Notes under the pieces: generated by a model
What the model was told of the DNA's origin: nothing
Database searches by the model: none
Seen by the model: only the letters and a program-made list of their open reading frames with translations
Shown here: piece after piece, positions 39,307 to 48,399 of the stretch
How positions within the stretch are numbered: the stretch's first letter is position 1
How the letters are laid out: the number at the start of each line of letters is the position of its first letter
NCBI GenBank assembly: GCA_002364735.1
Contig: DEZB01000066.1
Location: 94,480-158,479 of the forward strand
DNA length: 64,000 nucleotides
From: Bacteroidales bacterium UBA3143
GTDB taxonomy: Bacteria; Bacteroidota; Bacteroidia; Bacteroidales; Dysgonomonadaceae
Direction: 5' to 3'
Made by a program: the position numbers and the translations under genes

Positions 39307-42300
39307 TCACTTATCACTATTTTCCACTGTAACCCAATTCCCTTTCGTTCTTGCCTGCTCCCGCGGTTCATACATAGCCTGCAGAGAAACAGCAGGTAAA
39401 TAATAACTACCCCGATATGCAGCTTGCAATCGCACTTTAAACGTTTTGGTTTGTCCAGCTGCCATATTAAAATAGGTAAGTACCCGATCATCGCGAATAT
39501 CACGATAACTGTAGCTTCCAATACTACCAACAGAATCAGTACCTAAGATGCGCTCATTGTATATTTCCCAACCTGATGGAAATATTTGCACCATTGCCAA
39601 ATCGGTGAATGCTTGTGCGGGTGTGTTCTTAACTGTAACTATAGCTGTAAACTCTTCACCTTGTTTTAGTGAGTTAACCGAAATGGGTTGACCATTTAGT
39701 CCAACATAGTTAACCGTCATATCGAATGATGCATTACTGGGTGAAGTCACTTCCATATCTCCAATGGGTTGCGTACGACCAGTCAACTGTGCATATATCT
39801 TACCCTGACCTTTGTTATCGATGTTTATTTCAATCGATTTAGCAGGTGTAATATCTATTTGATGCAGCGGCTGAGGAGTTGAAACAGCAGTCATTGCTTT
39901 GCCATTCAGCTTCCAATCAACTTCAATGTTCGTTGTGCCCATCTTCTCGGCCAGCTTACTCATGGCTATCAGACTATAAGCAGCAGTTTGAGTGGATATG
40001 TAATCGGAAGATAGTTCTTGGGCTACATTTTGAGCCAATGAAAGTGCTTTATCTGTTTTGTCTAAAAGCAGATAAGTCTCCATAATCATTGCTTCATCAC
40101 GTGCTGAACTACCGTAAGTATCGTTATTGAAATTGTAATTATCAACTGTATCATCTACATTGAATACAAGTTCGTTTGCCACATCTTTACGTCCCGTTAT
40201 GGCATAAGCAGCTGCTAATCGCCATTTTGCTTGTAAGGACAAATCCTTCAATTCGCGCATTCGATTCATTGCTCCCAATTGTGGCTGACCATTCAAAGCA
40301 AGGGCGTATAATCGGTACGCTTGTTGTAGCTCGGTCATGGAAACACTGTAATAGTTTTGAAACGATGTGGTTCTGCTCCAGTTGTTTGCCAATTTGGTTT
40401 GAAACTGCACCCAACGAGACAACACATTTTCTGAAACATCATATCCTTTGTTCTTTGCTTCCGTGAGGAAATGTCCAGCATAAGTAGAAGTCCATTCCGA
40501 GGCATAATTGTTACCTGCCCAATACATAAATCCACCATCGGGAAGTTGGCGTGTACCAAGTATCTTTATCACTTGATCCACTTTTTCAGCCATTTGTTTC
40601 TTCTGATCTTCACTCAACTGAGTCAACCCATCAATATAAAGCAATGGAAATGCTTGCGATGTTAGCTGCTCTGTGCATCCATGAGGATAAGAAAGCAAAA
40701 AGTCCAAGTTCTTATTGAAATTGATATTTGGCAATCGAGAAAGTTCAAGTTTCGCCCAATCATTCTCCCCCACCTCATCCATGTTGATAGTTAGCTTTGT
40801 TGAGCTATTTGCATCAATCAACTGCGCATCACTTTTAATGATGGGTGGATTAGGATTGCGAATGCCAATATCAATAACTTCAGTAACAGTTTGCCCTCCC
40901 CCTGTAGCTTTAATGCGTACTTGCTCTGCTCCTGTTCGGGCGTCAGCTTTCAGTTTGAAATAGACAAGTTGATCACCTGTTTCAGTAAACTGAATACTTT
41001 GTGTGACACTTCCTTCACTTTTCAACAAACCGTTGGTTTCAATAGACAGTTGCACATTTCGCACAGATTTATCCATAGCAAATACATTGACGGGCAACCA
41101 CACTTCTTCGTTTGGCCCCATTACACGGGGTAGTGTAGAAAGCGTCATAAGTGGATTGTTCACCGCCACAGTTTTCTCGGCACTACCATAAGCACCGTTA
41201 CCTGCCGCAACGACCATTACACGCACTGAACCTACATAAGGTGGCAGTTTTATCTTGTGCTGTTTTGTTTCACCCGCTTTAACTGTGAAAGGTCCCATGA
41301 AACGAACAATGGGTTTAAATCGATTGACTTTATCGCTTGATGCTTTAAGTGCCTCATCGCCTCCAATGCTGAGCAAAGGACCAAACATGCCAGTATTTGC
41401 ACCTAACACTCTATCAAACAAATCCCATGTGCGAACACCTAACGCTTCACGTGAATAGAAATAATCCCACGCATTGGGTGTTTTAAATCCTGTGATATCT
41501 AACAAACCTTCATCAACAATAGCTAAGGTGTAAGTCATAGGTTTCTTAGATTTCTCTGAAATAGAAACCGTGAATTCTTTTTCGGGCTGTAGCTCGTCAG
41601 GCATTGAAATTGTTGGACTCAAGCGACTCTCTTTGTTCTCCACTTCAATGTTTTGAACGCCATACATTCGAATTGGTAAGTCGTTGGTAGTTTGAGCATG
41701 AGGCTGCAGCAACGTTGCAAAGATGTACACATTAGGATTCATCTCGTCGGTAATTGCGAACGTATATTTCGTGTCCTCTTTTTCAGAAGTTTTAATCCAT
41801 TCACGTTGTATTACTCTTGTTCCGTTTTCAATACTCACCAACACCCTACCTTCTGTGCTTTTGGGTATGGTCACAGTTGCTTTGTCTCCCACTTGATAAA
41901 CAGGCTTGTCTGTAGTAAAAGCCAGCATGGTTAGTCCACTTGGGTCTTTCTTATTGGCTCGTCCGTATGCTTCAGACCAATCAACGTAAAACATAGAACC
42001 AGCGGTATGTCCACTCTCATTGTCTTTTACTAATATAAGGTAGCGTCCCCAATCAGGATAATTTACCTCAAAATTCACTTTTCCGCTTCCGTTGGTTGTT
42101 GACAAATCGTCTTGAGCAACAGGGCTAACGGATGTACTGTTAATATAAGAGCCCAAGTCTTCCTCAGAACTATTCCACCACCAACTCCAATTGAGTTTAT
42201 ATACTTTGTATGATAAATTAGACCGTGATACTTTTTGCCCATTGGGTGTTAATGATATTACATCAAAAGTGAGAGGTTTGTCCGTTTCAAGAAATTCACC

Positions 42301-44898
42301 TTTTGTTGTTATCGGAGCTTTCACTCCCACGTAAGATGTGTAAGGTGAATAGTAAATAGTTTGGGCATAGAAACTCATATCGCCTCCGCTCTCATACACC
42401 CTCGAAAGAATGTTGCCTCGCAACATACCCGGAGCATTCTCTGCTTTTGGCACTTTGCTAATTACACCTGCAATACCAGAGGCATTGAGGTTACCTTCAA
42501 ACAATTTATGTCGGTTCGTTTCGAACTTTGAAAGTGGATTGTTGAACTCATAGTTCTCATAATTTTTAAATGGAAGTTCGCTTTTTGAAAGAGAAAGGCT
42601 CACCTCCGCTTTTAAATTAGAAGCGGGTGCACCGTGTAACCATTGCGCTGTCAATTTTCCAGAGAACGAACTTTTAGCAGCATCGAAGATGGAATCTGTT
42701 TCCATGCGGACCTTTAGCCTGTTAGGCTTAATCGTTTCAATCCTCAAAGGTTGATAGAAGGAAGTCCCTCCCACTTTGATATATGATTGCCACACTCCTG
42801 TTTGAGCTGTTGGATCGGTTACAATGTTGAAAGTATAGATGCCGTTTTCATTGTTTGTTTTTACTTGTCGTTGATAGAACTGTCTCGTGGGCGTATACAC
42901 TTCCAATATTACAGGATGATTCTTCGGTAAGTTTTGTTCTTTATCTTCCAATATAAACGACACATGGATAGAGTCACCTGGACGCCAAACTCCTCGCTCA
43001 CCATAGATATATCCTTTAATTCCTTTTTGAATCTCTTTACCACTCACATCAAAGTTGCTCAACGACAGGGAGAGTTCATCTTTTAATTCAAGATATCCTT
43101 TTTCATCTCCTTTTTCAGCAGTGGCAACAAATGGACGACCTTTTTGGTATTCGATATCGGCGAAGCCATCCTTATCAGTATTGGCAATGCCCATCTCTTG
43201 CATTTGATAATTGTATAGAGTCACTTTTACACCTGAAAGTGGCTCTGTGGTGAGGATATCGGTAACGGCAACACTCACGCTATTATTATTTGCAGCTTTG
43301 GCAATCATACCCAAGTTTGAGGCATTTACAAAGGTTTCAACAACACGCTCTCGATCCATGTAATAAGTTGCTTTGCAAGGATCATCCTTCTCTTTCCAAT
43401 TATAATTGCTCCAATCTATTTGCTCATAGTAGTATGGTTGAGGTTCATCCCAAACCGATTCATCCTCTTCAGTAATCAATTCGTTTGAGAAACTGCGCAT
43501 GGTGTTTCCTTCAGGAATAGCTGGGTTGATTCCTCCACATCTGTACAAAGAGTAATCTTGCTTCATGGACAGCTGCACCATATATACAGCACCTGGATCT
43601 TGCTCTATCAACTCTGCTAAATCAATTGCAAATTGATTCCAACGTGACAGGTCTTTTGTTTTGTCAGTATCCAATCTTACTCGCACCTTTTTTATCAAGC
43701 GACCAAAGCGACGTATTTCTCCTTGATTTCCTCCCGACAAAGTGCCTGACTGAAGGAAATAGAGAATGTTGTTTTGATATATCTTTATGATTTTTACATC
43801 CACTGCCCATAAATTGACTGCGCTAAATGGAAGTGTTAGTTGCTCAGAGTTAGGAAGGATAATGCCGCTTTTCTCTACTTTAATTTGAGGTTTCTCGTCG
43901 TCTACTTTAAGTTGGTAGGTGTAGTCCTTGCTTAATCCTAACCCAATATTGTTTTTAATCCCTTCACTGAGTTGCAAATTAAGCTCATCTTTTGGAAACG
44001 TTTCGGGATAGATATAAAGCACATTCTTGTCTATTCTAAAGGTGTAGTTATTCACGCCAGATGCAACAATGAGACCTTGCATGTTTTGATCCATATCCAA
44101 AGAACTACTAAAGGTGACACGTACATTTGGACTTCCATCATCAGACATCCGAACATCGATGACTTGTAATTCTGTTTCGGGTATTGCTGGAAGTTCAATA
44201 ATGTGTTTCTCATTGCTCTTCACTTCAATGGGCTTACCTTCAACATTTAGTGTATATGATTCATTTTTCGTGGTTCTCTGCAAGCTATCAACTACAATCC
44301 TATAAGATGTTTCACTTAAAGGCATTACCTTCACTTTTACTTCTTTGTTAGCACCTTTCAGGGAGAACATATTATATATATCTTCCGTAGTTGCTGCATT
44401 TATCAACTTTAAGGTGCCTTGTACACTATTCCACTCCAACTCGTTGGAGTTTATTGGAGAATAAGGCAATAGATCGAAGCTGTAGTTTTGCTCACTCACT
44501 TTGAAATAGAAGTTGAACGTTTTAAATTTATCCTCTACTTTCAGCAACTTATCAAGATGTAGTTTTGCTGAATATTCTTTTCCCATCTTTAATTCATCTG
44601 CATCGGGAATGAAACGAATGGTTCGTGAGTTTATCCAAACTGTTTTGCCATTTATTTTCGGAACAAAAGAGAACAGTTTTTCTTTCATTTCAGCATTTAG
44701 CTCGACAGCTGGCATTTCCTGTGTCAACTCTACCTGGATATAGGACTGAGGAGAGATTGTCCCATAAGTAAAACCCGAAATATATTGTACAAATTCGGGA
44801 TCTATTTGTTTTGATATCTTTTTTTTGCAAGAAGCAAAAGAAGCTCCAATTAAAGCTATTAATAAAATGGAGCGTGCAATTGAAAGTATGTTTCTCAT
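39307..44898 (-). CDS. Bacterial alpha-2-macroglobulin lipoprotein
   Basis: 1863 residues, a very large envelope protein that traps proteases after bait cleavage. It starts with a lipoprotein signal (MRNILSIARSILLIALIGASFASC), placing it in the periplasm. Macroglobulin-type beta domains fill the first half (for example VFILEDKEQNLPKNHPVILEV-like MG3 region, GYIYGERGVWRPGDSIHVSF). The second half has the A2M signature FMGPFTVKAGETKQHKIKLP and the thioester site CTEQ, Cys at residue 1408 (codon at 40675-40677) in SYPHGCTEQLTSQAFPLLY, followed by an alpha/alpha toroid (QLPDGGFMYWAGNNYASEW). The intact CxEQ implies a functional covalent trap. It commonly pairs with PBP1C for defence and repair of the wall; here DUF2971 separates the two. 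Confidence 0.95.
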   Translation of the reverse strand: MRNILSIARSILLIALIGASFASCKKKISKQIDPEFVQYISGFTYGTISPQSYIQVELTQEMPAVELNAEMKEKLFSFVPKINGKTVWINSRTIRFIPDADELKMGKEYSAKLHLDKLLKVEDKFKTFNFYFKVSEQNYSFDLLPYSPINSNELEWNSVQGTLKLINAATTEDIYNMFSLKGANKEVKVKVMPLSETSYRIVVDSLQRTTKNESYTLNVEGKPIEVKSNEKHIIELPAIPETELQVIDVRMSDDGSPNVRVTFSSSLDMDQNMQGLIVASGVNNYTFRIDKNVLYIYPETFPKDELNLQLSEGIKNNIGLGLSKDYTYQLKVDDEKPQIKVEKSGIILPNSEQLTLPFSAVNLWAVDVKIIKIYQNNILYFLQSGTLSGGNQGEIRRFGRLIKKVRVRLDTDKTKDLSRWNQFAIDLAELIEQDPGAVYMVQLSMKQDYSLYRCGGINPAIPEGNTMRSFSNELITEEDESVWDEPQPYYYEQIDWSNYNWKEKDDPCKATYYMDRERVVETFVNASNLGMIAKAANNNSVSVAVTDILTTEPLSGVKVTLYNYQMQEMGIANTDKDGFADIEYQKGRPFVATAEKGDEKGYLELKDELSLSLSNFDVSGKEIQKGIKGYIYGERGVWRPGDSIHVSFILEDKEQNLPKNHPVILEVYTPTRQFYQRQVKTNNENGIYTFNIVTDPTAQTGVWQSYIKVGGTSFYQPLRIETIKPNRLKVRMETDSIFDAAKSSFSGKLTAQWLHGAPASNLKAEVSLSLSKSELPFKNYENYEFNNPLSKFETNRHKLFEGNLNASGIAGVISKVPKAENAPGMLRGNILSRVYESGGDMSFYAQTIYYSPYTSYVGVKAPITTKGEFLETDKPLTFDVISLTPNGQKVSRSNLSYKVYKLNWSWWWNSSEEDLGSYINSTSVSPVAQDDLSTTNGSGKVNFEVNYPDWGRYLILVKDNESGHTAGSMFYVDWSEAYGRANKKDPSGLTMLAFTTDKPVYQVGDKATVTIPKSTEGRVLVSIENGTRVIQREWIKTSEKEDTKYTFAITDEMNPNVYIFATLLQPHAQTTNDLPIRMYGVQNIEVENKESRLSPTISMPDELQPEKEFTVSISEKSKKPMTYTLAIVDEGLLDITGFKTPNAWDYFYSREALGVRTWDLFDRVLGANTGMFGPLLSIGGDEALKASSDKVNRFKPIVRFMGPFTVKAGETKQHKIKLPPYVGSVRVMVVAAGNGAYGSAEKTVAVNNPLMTLSTLPRVMGPNEEVWLPVNVFAMDKSVRNVQLSIETNGLLKSEGSVTQSIQFTETGDQLVYFKLKADARTGAEQVRIKATGGGQTVTEVIDIGIRNPNPPIIKSDAQLIDANSSTKLTINMDEVGENDWAKLELSRLPNINFNKNLDFLLSYPHGCTEQLTSQAFPLLYIDGLTQLSEDQKKQMAEKVDQVIKILGTRQLPDGGFMYWAGNNYASEWTSTYAGHFLTEAKNKGYDVSENVLSRWVQFQTKLANNWSRTTSFQNYYSVSMTELQQAYRLYALALNGQPQLGAMNRMRELKDLSLQAKWRLAAAYAITGRKDVANELVFNVDDTVDNYNFNNDTYGSSARDEAMIMETYLLLDKTDKALSLAQNVAQELSSDYISTQTAAYSLIAMSKLAEKMGTTNIEVDWKLNGKAMTAVSTPQPLHQIDITPAKSIEINIDNKGQGKIYAQLTGRTQPIGDMEVTSPSNASFDMTVNYVGLNGQPISVNSLKQGEEFTAIVTVKNTPAQAFTDLAMVQIFPSGWEIYNERILGTDSVGSIGSYSYRDIRDDRVLTYFNMAAGQTKTFKVRLQAAYRGSYYLPAVSLQAMYEPREQARTKGNWVTVENSDK

Positions 44899-44995
44899 AA
44901 TTATTTAATATAATTGTAATATCAGTCGAAGCTGTGTTAGTGTTAAACAACGCCTGTTTGGTTTTGTTGTTTTATCTTTTAAAAAAGTAGAATTA

Positions 44996-45751
44996 TTAAA
45001 ATTGCAGATAAGGGGTTAGTTTAACAATATCCTCTGGCAAGAACTCATCTAACATGGCCAACTCATCAATGGAAGAAATGTCCCCTATTCGTCTTCGAAG
45101 GTTAACAATAGCTTTTGTTTGCTCGTAATCAATGTAAGGGTGGGCTAATATTTCTTTAAACTCAAGCTTGTTTATCTTCAACTTTCGACAGTTTTCCAAA
45201 CAGTTGTTTTCTTCTCGTATATAAGATGATATTTTATCAAACAACTCATCATCAATGCCGTAAACCTCTTTAAGTTGGTTGATTGATGTGAACCCACCTA
45301 ACTTGTCTCTGTATTTAATAATACGTGCAGCATAAGAACTTCCAATACCAGGAATCTTTTTCCACTGAGCTGTATCCGTTACGTTCAGTGCAATAAACTC
45401 TGTGTCTTTGAGTTTTTCTTGACGAGGATATCCATATTGCTTTTCATTTCTCTCTACAAATAGTTGTTTAGTTTGTTCCTTATGGTTCGAAGTAGATGAA
45501 ACTCTTTTTGAATCTTCATTTTGGTTGTTTTTCAATGGTGGAGCCTCTAAAGTCTTATCTTTCATGTTACTATGTAAACGTTCAAAAGAAGCAATAAGTG
45601 AATCATTCTGAGAAATAATTAAAGGGCTACTATTTCTCTTAGATAGAAGAAAGTTAAGATTGAGGGTAAGGAGAATAATTATAAGAATAAACAAAACCGC
45701 AAGCGACTCAGCGCGCGAAAAATACAGAAAGTCTTTCCAGTTCATATGCAC
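44996..45751 (-). CDS. Membrane-anchored helix-hairpin-helix protein (ComEA-like)
   Basis: 251 residues. One N-terminal membrane helix (AESLAVLFILIIILLTLNLNFLL) after a short cytoplasmic start, a polar linker of about 80 residues, then tandem HhH modules: TAQWKKIPGIGSSYAARIIKYRDKLGGFTSINQLKEVYGI and KEILAHPYIDYEQTKAIVNLRRRIGDISSIDELAML. Such proteins bind double-stranded DNA; ComEA does so at the outer face during uptake. No other competence gene is in the window, so DNA uptake is only one possibility. Its start codon faces the nucleoside-gate transporter with 125 bases between. Confidence 0.88.
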   Translation of the reverse strand: MHMNWKDFLYFSRAESLAVLFILIIILLTLNLNFLLSKRNSSPLIISQNDSLIASFERLHSNMKDKTLEAPPLKNNQNEDSKRVSSTSNHKEQTKQLFVERNEKQYGYPRQEKLKDTEFIALNVTDTAQWKKIPGIGSSYAARIIKYRDKLGGFTSINQLKEVYGIDDELFDKISSYIREENNCLENCRKLKINKLEFKEILAHPYIDYEQTKAIVNLRRRIGDISSIDELAMLDEFLPEDIVKLTPYLQF

Positions 45752-45809
45752 TATGTTAACTTAGAACATAAAGATAGAAATAATTCTTTTATCGCTACAA
45801 ATAATATAG

Positions 45810-45817
45810 TAACTTTG
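45810..45817 (+). promoter_or_regulatory. -7 box TAACTTTG before the nucleoside-gate protein
   Basis: TAnnTTTG box 59 bases before the ATG at 45877. Confidence 0.5.
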
Positions 45818-45876
45818 GCGGGATATTTCTTTAAACATGAGCATTTAGCTCCAATCGGCTATCTTTTTTCTAAGAT

Positions 45877-47109
45877 ATGGTTTTAAATTATATTTGGATT
45901 GCATTTTTCTTGATCGCATTTGTGGTTGCCTTTATCAAACTTATATTTTTAGGTGATATGGGTATCTTCACAGAAATTATGAACTCAACATTTGATAATG
46001 CGAAACTTGGTTTTGAAATTTCATTGGGTTTGACTGGCGTGCTATCACTATGGCTGGGTATTATGAAAATTGGTGAACGAGGAGGCATGATTAGTGTTTT
46101 CTCACGTGCTGCTGCTCCTCTTTTCTCAAAGCTATTTCCCGACATTCCAAAAGGTCACCCTGCTTCTGCATCCATTTTGATGAATATATCGGCTAACATG
46201 CTTGGCCTCGATAATGCTGCTACACCCTTTGGGTTGAAAGCAATGAACGAGTTGCAAGAGATTAACCCACGCAAAGATGAAGCCTCCAACCCAATGATTA
46301 TGTTCCTGGTCCTTAATGCTTCAGGGCTAACACTCATCCCCATAACGGTGATGGTATACAGGGCTCAAATGGGAGCAGCAAATCCTTCGGATATTTTCAT
46401 TCCTATTATGATGGCAACTTTTGTTGCTACGCTTATTGGTACTTTAGCAGTGTGCATTAAACAACGAATCAATATATTCAATAAAGCAATCCTTGGCTTT
46501 TTCGGTGGACTTGCTTTAATTATTACGCTAACTGTATTAGCTTTTCAAAACCTACCACAAGAACAAGTGAATGTTGTTTCAAGTCTGGTTGCCAATATTA
46601 TTCTGTTTAGCATCATTCTTGTATTTCTGATTAAAGGTATTCTGAAAAAAATAAATGTATTCGATGCATTTATTGATGGAGCAAAAGAAGGATTTCAAAC
46701 TGCTGTAAGAATCATCCCTTATCTTATTGCACTTTTAGTGGGCATAGGTGTATTTAGAGCATCGGGTGCAATGGATTTTCTAATGGATGGTATGAAGAAT
46801 CTAATAGGAATATTTGGGGGAGACACTCGTTGGGTAGATGGAATGCCAACAGCACTAATGAAACCTCTAAGTGGAAGTGGAGCGCGCGGCATGATGATAG
46901 ATACAATGCGTATTTTTGGCGCTGACTCGTTTGCGGGTCGTTTGTCATCAGTGCTCCAAGGAGCAACCGACACAACTTTCTATATTGTTGCTGTTTACTT
47001 CGGCGCCATTAATGTTAAAAACTCACGCTATACTGTTCCCTATGCGCTTTTGGCCGATTTGGGAGGCGTTATAGCTGCAATATTTATAAGTTATCTGTTC
47101 TTTGGGTAA
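45877..47109 (+). CDS. Nucleoside-recognition (Gate) domain membrane protein, fused SpmA-SpmB type
   Basis: 410 residues, with about nine to ten hydrophobic helices. First Gate half: TFDNAKLGFEISLGLTGVLSLWLGIMKIGERGG and FPDIPKGHPASASILMNISANMLGLDNAATPFGLKAM, matching SpmA; second half: DAFIDGAKEGFQTAVRIIPYLIALLVGIGVFRASGAM and GSGARGMMIDTMRIFGADSFAGRLSSVLQGATDTTFY, matching SpmB. In spore formers these are separate spore-maturation proteins; the fused form occurs in Bacteroidetes, which do not sporulate, so the sporulation name is misleading. Transport of a nucleoside or related small molecule is inferred. Followed 45 bases later by ybeY. Confidence 0.9.
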   Translation: MVLNYIWIAFFLIAFVVAFIKLIFLGDMGIFTEIMNSTFDNAKLGFEISLGLTGVLSLWLGIMKIGERGGMISVFSRAAAPLFSKLFPDIPKGHPASASILMNISANMLGLDNAATPFGLKAMNELQEINPRKDEASNPMIMFLVLNASGLTLIPITVMVYRAQMGAANPSDIFIPIMMATFVATLIGTLAVCIKQRINIFNKAILGFFGGLALIITLTVLAFQNLPQEQVNVVSSLVANIILFSIILVFLIKGILKKINVFDAFIDGAKEGFQTAVRIIPYLIALLVGIGVFRASGAMDFLMDGMKNLIGIFGGDTRWVDGMPTALMKPLSGSGARGMMIDTMRIFGADSFAGRLSSVLQGATDTTFYIVAVYFGAINVKNSRYTVPYALLADLGGVIAAIFISYLFFG

Positions 47110-47154
47110 AAATATTGCAAGGAAACGAAATTAATTTCAACTAAAATCACACTT

Positions 47155-47583
47155 ATGAATGTCACTTTTCAAGCAGAAGATATTGACTTCCCAAAAATAG
47201 AAGAAGATAAATTATCCGAATGGATAGATAGAGTTGCTCAAAAACAGAATAAAAAGGTAGGAGAAATATCTTATCTTTTTTGTAATGATGAAAAAATATT
47301 GGAAGTGAATCGTGAATACCTTAATCATGATTTCTACACTGACATCATTACTTTCGATTATTCGGAAGATAATATCATCTCAGGAGACATAATAATCAGT
47401 TTACAAACGGTGGAATCAAATTCACAAATGTATAAAACTGAATATTTAGAAGAACTCCATCGGGTAATTATTCATGGCATTTTACATTTATGTGGATTAA
47501 AAGATAGTACTCTTGAAGAAGAGATATTGATGCGAAATGAAGAAAATGGTGCTTTGGAAATGCTCTTTTCTGATAACTCTTAG
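47155..47583 (+). CDS. ybeY: Endoribonuclease YbeY (16S rRNA maturation)
   Basis: 142 residues. Single-domain metallo-RNase needed for 16S 3'-end processing and ribosome quality control. Core: ISYLFCNDEKILEVNREYLNHDFYTDIITFDYSE, then GDIIISLQTVESNS and the metal-site motif HRVIIHGILHLCGLKDS. The usual HGxLHLxGYDH has His at the tenth position after the first His; here it is Asp (KD), which can still bind zinc. I recall the same substitution in other Bacteroidetes, so it may be lineage-typical. Probably co-transcribed with the preceding membrane protein. Confidence 0.94.
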   Translation: MNVTFQAEDIDFPKIEEDKLSEWIDRVAQKQNKKVGEISYLFCNDEKILEVNREYLNHDFYTDIITFDYSEDNIISGDIIISLQTVESNSQMYKTEYLEELHRVIIHGILHLCGLKDSTLEEEILMRNEENGALEMLFSDNS

Positions 47584-47756
47584 ATGTAAAAGATATACTT
47601 TATAATGGGACCCAATAGATACTATGGTTTGATGTATCCTTCTAACAGTGCTAATCCTACTTAGTGCTGGTTGGCATCGAATTTAAAGATTTGTTTATTG
47701 GATATTGCTTGCGTGTTTTGTATAAAAGTATAAAAATGACGTTGTATCCTGATTTA

Positions 47757-47845
47757 AGCTCCAGCGGAGCGAACTATCTGTAGCACAACATTTTGAACAA
47801 CACTTAGAGCTCCGTCAGGTGCGTCCTGTTAGCTGGTATAAAAAG
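47757..47845. repeat. Two diverged 51-bp units of a GGAGC/GCTCC repeat in a gene-free stretch
   Basis: AGCTCCAGCGGAGCGAAC at 47757 and AGCTCCGTCAGGTGCGTC at 47808 start two units 51 bases apart; the first contains the hairpin GCTCC-AGC-GGAGC. Similar GGAGCGACCTGT-type repeats are dispersed in other Bacteroidetes as I recall. In the same gap, CTTAGTGCTGGTTG near 47661 is nearly repeated as CTGAGTGCTGGTTG near 48228. No intact gene is seen from 47584 to 48399. Confidence 0.6.
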
Positions 47846-48370
47846 AAGATTCAAAAGAAGAGTAAGATTAAAAGAGAATCTGAATATTGATAATGTATAT
47901 TTCTTTGCTGAAAGTACTCATTTTAAAATAAGCCAATAAGGTTAGTGGCAAGATTTTTTATTGAAATGTTACTAAGGTTTGGGAAATCCCCTCCATTTTT
48001 TTATCTTGTACCACTTTGGCACTTAAATAACTAACTGCTTCAATTCAATACTTTGTGCATCAGCTTCAATCTCTTTTTTGAACCTTAGCAACTGGGATTG
48101 CTCTAAACCTTTTTACCTTATTCTATTTTGGTTTGTTGTTAATTACCCTTCTTGTCTTTGCCTATCTACAGGCCGCTACGTTTTTATAGGTGCTGTGATT
48201 TTATTTATACTACAAACAGTACTACTCCAACTGAGTGCTGGTTGTGATTCTTAAAGAGCACTCTTTTTGATCTATCTATTCCCTCTATAGCCTCCTTTTC
48301 ATTCTATCTGTTTTCATTTTTGTTATTCAGTATTAACAGTAGCCACATTACATAAAGCTTTCTTTTTTAG

Positions 48371-48378
48371 TATCTTTG
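48371..48378 (+). promoter_or_regulatory. -7 box TATCTTTG of mnmG
   Basis: TAnnTTTG box 21 bases before the ATG at 48400, implying a leader of about 17 bases and excluding a longer N-terminus starting at 48376. Confidence 0.6.
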
Positions 48379-48399
48379 CTCCTTTCTTATAAACGAACA

